Positions 58,508 to 64,000 of a DNA stretch of 64,000 bases are shown here, in pieces; the stretch's first letter is position 1, and every line of letters starts with the position of its first letter. The DNA lies in NCBI RefSeq assembly GCF_036226525.1, contig NZ_CP108487.1:7378001-7442000 (forward strand), in the 5' to 3' direction. The position numbers were made by a program, and so were the translations under genes. Under the pieces are notes generated by a model, which was not told where the DNA came from, did no database searches, and saw only the letters and a list, made by a program, of their open reading frames with translations. The DNA comes from Kribbella sp. NBC_01245. GTDB lineage: Bacteria > Actinomycetota > Actinomycetes > Propionibacteriales > Kribbellaceae.

Positions 58508-58945
58508 ATGAGTGGACACTTCAATCCACCGCGCATGTGGGCGCCCAACGGACGTGCCTTCTCCCAGGGAGTCGTCCAGCCTCCCGGACAGGTCATCCAC
58601 GTAACCGGTCAGGTTGCTTGGGATGAGGACAGCAACGTGGTCGGCATCAGCGACGCCGGGATGCAGCTGGAAAAGAGCCTGGACAACGTCCGGATCATCC
58701 TGGCAGAGGTCGGCGGCACGCTCGCCGACATCGTCAGCATGACCATCTACTTCCTGGATCGCGGCGACCTGCCCGCCATCCAGGAAGTGCGTGCCCGCCA
58801 CTTCCCAGCGGCTACCGCTCCGGCGAGCATCCTGATCCAGGCCGCGGGGCTGGTCGCGCCCGAGTTGCTGGTCGAAGTCGTGCCGATCGCAGTTGTACCG
58901 CTGTCGCGATTCCGCGAACCCCAAGCAGGCGGCCGGCTCTCGTAA
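58508..58945 (+). CDS. RidA-family protein
   Basis: A 145-aa trimeric-fold protein of the YjgF/YER057c/UK114 family. VIHVTGQVAWDEDSNVVG, LDNVRIILAEVGGTLADIVSMTIYFLDRGDLPAI and ASILIQAAGLVAPELLVEVVPIAVV fit the family; the Arg that binds the substrate carboxylate is in the usual IRxG area replaced here by ILIQAAG, so classic imine deaminase activity is not assured. Solitary gene. Confidence 0.85.
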   Translation: MSGHFNPPRMWAPNGRAFSQGVVQPPGQVIHVTGQVAWDEDSNVVGISDAGMQLEKSLDNVRIILAEVGGTLADIVSMTIYFLDRGDLPAIQEVRARHFPAATAPASILIQAAGLVAPELLVEVVPIAVVPLSRFREPQAGGRLS

Positions 58946-59122
58946 GGCATTCGGACGCGCGGACGTCCAGGTCCACGCGGTGACAGCTTTTGGCTTCGTT
59001 CGGCCTGTTTCGGCCATCGTGTGGACCTGGCGGTCCGTCCGACATGTCCCTTCACATCGCAGTCTGAGCACGGGATGGTCGGACAAACCTGTGGAGGGGC
59101 GGTTCGCCAGTAGCCTGGGGGT

Positions 59123-60157
59123 ATGGGGCTTGATCAGGCGTTGGTCGACTGGTTGCTTGATAGCGATCCGGCGTTGCGATGGCAGGTGGAGCGCGACGTT
59201 GTGAGGGCACCGCGGCCGGCGTGGGAGGCGACACGGGCCCGGATCGCGACGGAGGGTTTCGGGGCGAAACTGCTTGCACTGCAGGATCCCGACGGGCAGT
59301 GGGCCGGTGGAGCGTACTTCCCAGGTAGTTCCGACGGCCCCGATGCGGCGGAGGCAACTCACGACCCCGAGACGACCGAGGCGACCGAGGCGGCGGGGGA
59401 GGAGGGGCAGCCTTGGACGGCGACGACGTGGACGCTGAATACCCTGCGCGACTGGGGCCTCGACGCGACCGCGCTCGCCGGCACGGCCGAGCTGCTAGCG
59501 GCGAATAGCCGGTGGGAGTACGACGACCTGCCGTATTGGGATGGCGAGGTCGATTGCTGCATCAACGCGTACACGCTTGCCAACGGCGCCTGGCTCGGAG
59601 CGGACGTCTCGGGCATCGCCCAGTGGTTCGTCGACCATCGTCTCCAAGATGGCGGCTGGAATTGCGAATGGGTGGAAGGCTCGACCCGCTCCTCGTTCCA
59701 TTCCACGCTAAACGCCCTGAAGGGCTTGCTGTACTACGAAAACGCGACCGGCGGAAGCGACGCGTTGCGGGAGGCCCGTAGAGCCGGCGAGGAGTACTTG
59801 CTGGAGCGCCGCCTCCTCCACGCCCGGTCGACGGGGGAGCTCGTCGGGCCGTGGGTGACGCGGTTCGTCTACCCGTTCCGCTGGTTCTACAGCGTGCTGA
59901 ACGCGGCGGACTACTTCCGCGAAGCAGCGCTGTACGACGGCATCACGCCCGATCCCCGCCTGGCGCAAGCGATCGAGGTGATCCGGGCCGCCCGCCTCCC
60001 CGACGGCACCTGGCTCCAGGAAGGGCGCCACCCGGGACGCGCCTGGTTCGAGATCGACGTACCGCCGGGCGAGCCTTCCAGGTGGCTCACGTTCTACGGC
60101 ACGCGCGTGCTCACGTGGTGGGACGGCCAATTGCGCGTTAGTCCCATTCCCAAGTGA
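59123..60157 (+). CDS. Squalene-cyclase-like (prenyltransferase toroid) protein
   Basis: A 344-aa soluble protein with QW-like repeats typical of the alpha-alpha toroid: LQDPDGQWAGGAYF (about 54-67), WTATTWTLNTLRDWGL, LQDGGWNCEWVEGS, LPDGTWLQEGRH. It is about half the length of true squalene-hopene cyclases, and I see neither a DXDD nor a channel signature, so it is probably not a cyclase. An acidic insert (ATHDPETTEATEAAGEE) sits near residues 78-94. Function unknown. Confidence 0.8.
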   Translation: MGLDQALVDWLLDSDPALRWQVERDVVRAPRPAWEATRARIATEGFGAKLLALQDPDGQWAGGAYFPGSSDGPDAAEATHDPETTEATEAAGEEGQPWTATTWTLNTLRDWGLDATALAGTAELLAANSRWEYDDLPYWDGEVDCCINAYTLANGAWLGADVSGIAQWFVDHRLQDGGWNCEWVEGSTRSSFHSTLNALKGLLYYENATGGSDALREARRAGEEYLLERRLLHARSTGELVGPWVTRFVYPFRWFYSVLNAADYFREAALYDGITPDPRLAQAIEVIRAARLPDGTWLQEGRHPGRAWFEIDVPPGEPSRWLTFYGTRVLTWWDGQLRVSPIPK

Positions 60158-60278
60158 TGCCGATGACGCCGGGGTCGGTGGAGGGGGCGACGACGTGGAC
60201 GCGGCCGTCGGGGCTCATCATCAGTTCGCGGTTGACGGTGTCGGGGGCGCTCGTCCTCCGCCAAAGAAGGCGCACCAC
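60138..60278 (-). pseudogene. Antisense C-terminal gene fragment
   Basis: A 46-codon stretch between TAG and TAA: VNRELMMSPDGRVHVV, then DPGVIGITWEWD. The composition reads like a real protein C-terminus. It opens with GTG GTG right after the stop and overlaps the last 20 bases of the cyclase-fold gene. Family not recognised; remnant or very small gene. Confidence 0.4.
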
Positions 60279-60291
60279 CTAGCCGGGCGCG

Positions 60292-60327
60292 AAGAGGCCC
60301 TTTCGACGAACCCGGGAAGGGCCTCTC
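60292..60327. terminator. Hairpin terminator, repeat family
   Basis: AGAGGCCCTT and AAGGGCCTCT arms with a 14-base loop. Nearly the same stem occurs after katG at 63.57 kb. Confidence 0.75.
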
Positions 60328-60346
60328 TGTGCGCTATATAAGACGT

Positions 60347-60805
60347 GTGGCCAGTCATGAGCGCGTGCGGGAACTCGTCTATGGGGCGGTTCGGAGTCCT
60401 GATGAGCCAGGCATTCGGGGTGCCACGGCGCGGGAGTTGGTTGAGTTGGAGGCGCGTCTTGGTAGGGCGTTGCCGGCGGAGTTGGTGGAGTTTCTGGGCA
60501 TTTGCCGGGGTGCCGTGATCGGGCCTGGCGGCGTGTTCGGTCATCGGCCGGATAAGTCGTACGTCGATCTCCCGGCCGTCCGCACGCTCTATCCCGAATG
60601 GCAGGCCGGCGACTGGTTGCCCATTGCCGGCGACGGGTGCGGCAACTACTACATGCTGCTCGCGGACGGAGCGGTCGGATTCGTTGACACGATGGCGGAC
60701 CCGGGCGTGATCGAGGAAGTTGCGGCTCCCGATCTCTTCACGTTCATCGAAGGCCTACTGGCAAACGACCAGGCGCCGGAAGACCCCGCGACACACCCGG
60801 GTTAA
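60347..60805 (+). CDS. SMI1/KNR4-family protein
   Basis: A 152-aa protein: ATARELVELEARLGRALPAELVEFLGICRGA is the SMI1/KNR4 core, and WLPIAGDGCGNYYMLLADGAVGFVD follows. SMI1 proteins are often immunity proteins against toxins, or stand-alone regulators. No toxin gene is nearby. GTG 60347 lies six bases after TATAAG, suggesting a leaderless start; GTG 60329 is in the terminator hairpin and unlikely. Confidence 0.8.
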   Translation: MASHERVRELVYGAVRSPDEPGIRGATARELVELEARLGRALPAELVEFLGICRGAVIGPGGVFGHRPDKSYVDLPAVRTLYPEWQAGDWLPIAGDGCGNYYMLLADGAVGFVDTMADPGVIEEVAAPDLFTFIEGLLANDQAPEDPATHPG

Positions 60806-60807
60806 TC

Positions 60808-60835
60808 TTGACTCATTCCAGAAAACAGGTAAGAC
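60808..60835 (+). promoter_or_regulatory. Promoter of the fur-type/katG genes
   Basis: TTGACT (60808-60813) and TAAGAC (60830-60835) with a 16-bp spacer. Transcription would start about seven bases later, at or next to GTG 60843, so the message is likely leaderless. The AT-rich spacer ATTCCAGAAAACAG is a candidate regulator site. Confidence 0.7.
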
Positions 60836-60842
60836 TTCGAAG

Positions 60843-61274
60843 GTGCCCACCACCCCGGAGTTAGAGCAGATGCTGCGCGGGGCCGCCATGCGGGTGACGC
60901 GTCCGCGGCTGGCTGTGCTGACCGCGGTGTACGCCAATCCGCACGCCGATACGGACTCCCTCATCGGCGCCGTGCGGACGGAGTTGCCCGCGGTTTCGCA
61001 TCAGGCCGTGTACGACTGCCTGCACGCGTTGACCGCCGCGGGGTTGGTAAGGCGCATCCAGCCATCCGGTTCCGTGGCCCGCTACGAGTCGCGGGTCGGC
61101 GACAACCATCACCACGTCATGTGCCGGTCGTGCGGCGTCATCGCCGATGTCGACTGCGCTGTCGGTCATGCCCCGTGCCTGACCGCGTCCGGCGACCACG
61201 GCTTCGAGATCGACGAGGCCGAGGTCATCTACTGGGGCCTCTGCGCCAACTGTTCCAACGCAAGTACCCCCTGA
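60843..61274 (+). CDS. furA: Fur-family regulator, FurA/CatR type
   Basis: A 143-aa repressor. The winged helix (about 15-80) includes TRPRLAVLTAVYANPHADTD and VSHQAVYDCLHALTAAGLVRR; the metal and redox part has HHHVMCRSCG (Cys94, Cys97), then CANC (Cys134, Cys137), a full pair of CxxC motifs. The start is GTG 60843. It lies 25 bp before katG, so it probably represses its own operon until peroxide oxidises it, as FurA does in mycobacteria and Streptomyces. Confidence 0.92.
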   Translation: MPTTPELEQMLRGAAMRVTRPRLAVLTAVYANPHADTDSLIGAVRTELPAVSHQAVYDCLHALTAAGLVRRIQPSGSVARYESRVGDNHHHVMCRSCGVIADVDCAVGHAPCLTASGDHGFEIDEAEVIYWGLCANCSNASTP

Positions 61275-61299
61275 CCTGCCAATTCCCGGAAGGATCCTG

Positions 61300-63549
<2,250 letters not shown>

Positions 63550-63567
63550 TCCCCGTAGTCAGATAGG

Positions 63568-63605
63568 AGAGGCCCTTCCCGAGCGAATCGGGGAGGGCCT
63601 CTTTG
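63568..63605. terminator. Hairpin terminator after katG
   Basis: 15-bp stem (AGAGGCCCTTCCCGA with one wobble), 5-base loop, then TTT. Lies between katG and the convergent cupin gene. Confidence 0.9.
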
Positions 63606-63607
63606 CG

Positions 63608-64000
63608 CTATTGATGCTGCGGGAACGGCGGCGGTCCGAGGATCTCGATCGCGCCGGTCTCGATCGCGGCCGCGCGAATCCGATCGAAGTCGACGGGTGC
63701 GGGCGGACCGCCGGCCACGAAGGGCTCACTCGCCATCCGGTAGAACGCCTCGTTGTTCCCGGGCGTCTGGAAGGCCAGCATCCGCGCCGTGGGTGACGTG
63801 ACCATGAAGGCGTGCGGGATACCTCGCGGAATCGCCGCGATACTGCCGGTGCCGAGAGTTCGCTGGTCGCCATCGACGTCCAGCAGGACCTCGCCGTCGA
63901 GCAGGTAGAACGTCTCGTCGGTCTCGGGATGGAGGTGCATCGGCGTCACTTTGCCGAACTCCATCTCGTCCTCGAGGACGAGGAACATCCCGCCGCTTTC
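63608..64000 (-). CDS. Cupin-domain protein, cut by window end
   Basis: At least 130 residues, open to the right edge. The cupin motifs are visible: MHLHPETDETFYLLDGEV (metal-binding His and Glu) and IPRGIPHAFMVTS (third His). It looks like a quercetin-dioxygenase-like small cupin of the about 150-aa class. Start not visible. Confidence 0.82.
   Translation of the reverse strand, partial: ESGGMFLVLEDEMEFGKVTPMHLHPETDETFYLLDGEVLLDVDGDQRTLGTGSIAAIPRGIPHAFMVTSPTARMLAFQTPGNNEAFYRMASEPFVAGGPPAPVDFDRIRAAAIETGAIEILGPPPFPQHQ

Overview
The window looks like chromosomal DNA of a high-GC actinobacterium. Supporting this are GC-rich third codon positions, many GTG starts, very frequent CGTACG-type words, G/C-rich hairpin terminators without U tracts, and typical actinobacterial families (SepX, SARP and STAND-LuxR regulators, DUF1707, many secreted hydrolases). 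A Kribbella-like member of the Propionibacteriales is my best guess; this is inference, because no 16S or ribosomal protein gene is present.

Left part (1-8 kb): an alpha-galactoside uptake and degradation locus. A GH36 alpha-galactosidase and a secreted protein cut by the window edge run leftwards. A LacI regulator and a three-gene ABC importer (binding lipoprotein, MalF-like and MalG-like permeases, no ATPase) run rightwards. One perfect LacI-type operator sits between them. Next come an isochorismatase-like hydrolase, a TetR regulator with its palindrome, and a remnant of a monooxygenase gene. At 8-16 kb are DUF1707/PadR, a methyltransferase, two secreted proteins of unknown function, a STAND-LuxR regulator, a SnoaL-like protein and a secreted esterase.

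16-24 kb: a second sugar-type ABC importer on the minus strand, complete with its own UgpC/MsiK-type ATPase; tRNA-Arg(CCT); a maleylpyruvate-isomerase-fold gene broken by an in-frame TGA at a Trp position; a DUF4242 protein opposite an AraC regulator; and a secreted GH27 alpha-galactosidase. 24-33 kb: an AfsR/SARP regulator, an I36-type protease inhibitor, a lipoprotein, a three-gene operon (15-cysteine barrel-like protein, Tat-exported protein, MauE/DoxX membrane protein), a secreted chymotrypsin-like protease, and a SigE-family sigma factor coupled to a META-domain membrane protein.

33-50 kb: a TAP-type hydrolase, a winged-helix regulator, small lipoproteins, then what I remember as a conserved actinobacterial block: MscL, a CpaB-like SAF protein, FmdB, 5-formyl-THF cyclo-ligase, UTP-glucose-1-phosphate uridylyltransferase, GNAT, MoeA, MoaC, MogA, a RimJ-like GNAT, SepX and tRNA-Ala(CGC). 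A penicillin acylase and an APH-type kinase are interspersed. 50-64 kb: secreted peptidases and hydrolases (M14 carboxypeptidase, serine hydrolase, CocE-type peptidase), a lipoprotein, RidA, a squalene-cyclase-fold protein, SMI1, a Fur-family regulator with catalase-peroxidase KatG, and a cupin cut by the window end.

Most convergent gene pairs are separated by strong inverted repeats, annotated as terminators. The least explained item is the MauE/Tat/Cys-rich operon at 28.5-30.5 kb. Several gene remnants (7.8, 20.8, 53.8 and 60.2 kb) point to ongoing local decay.
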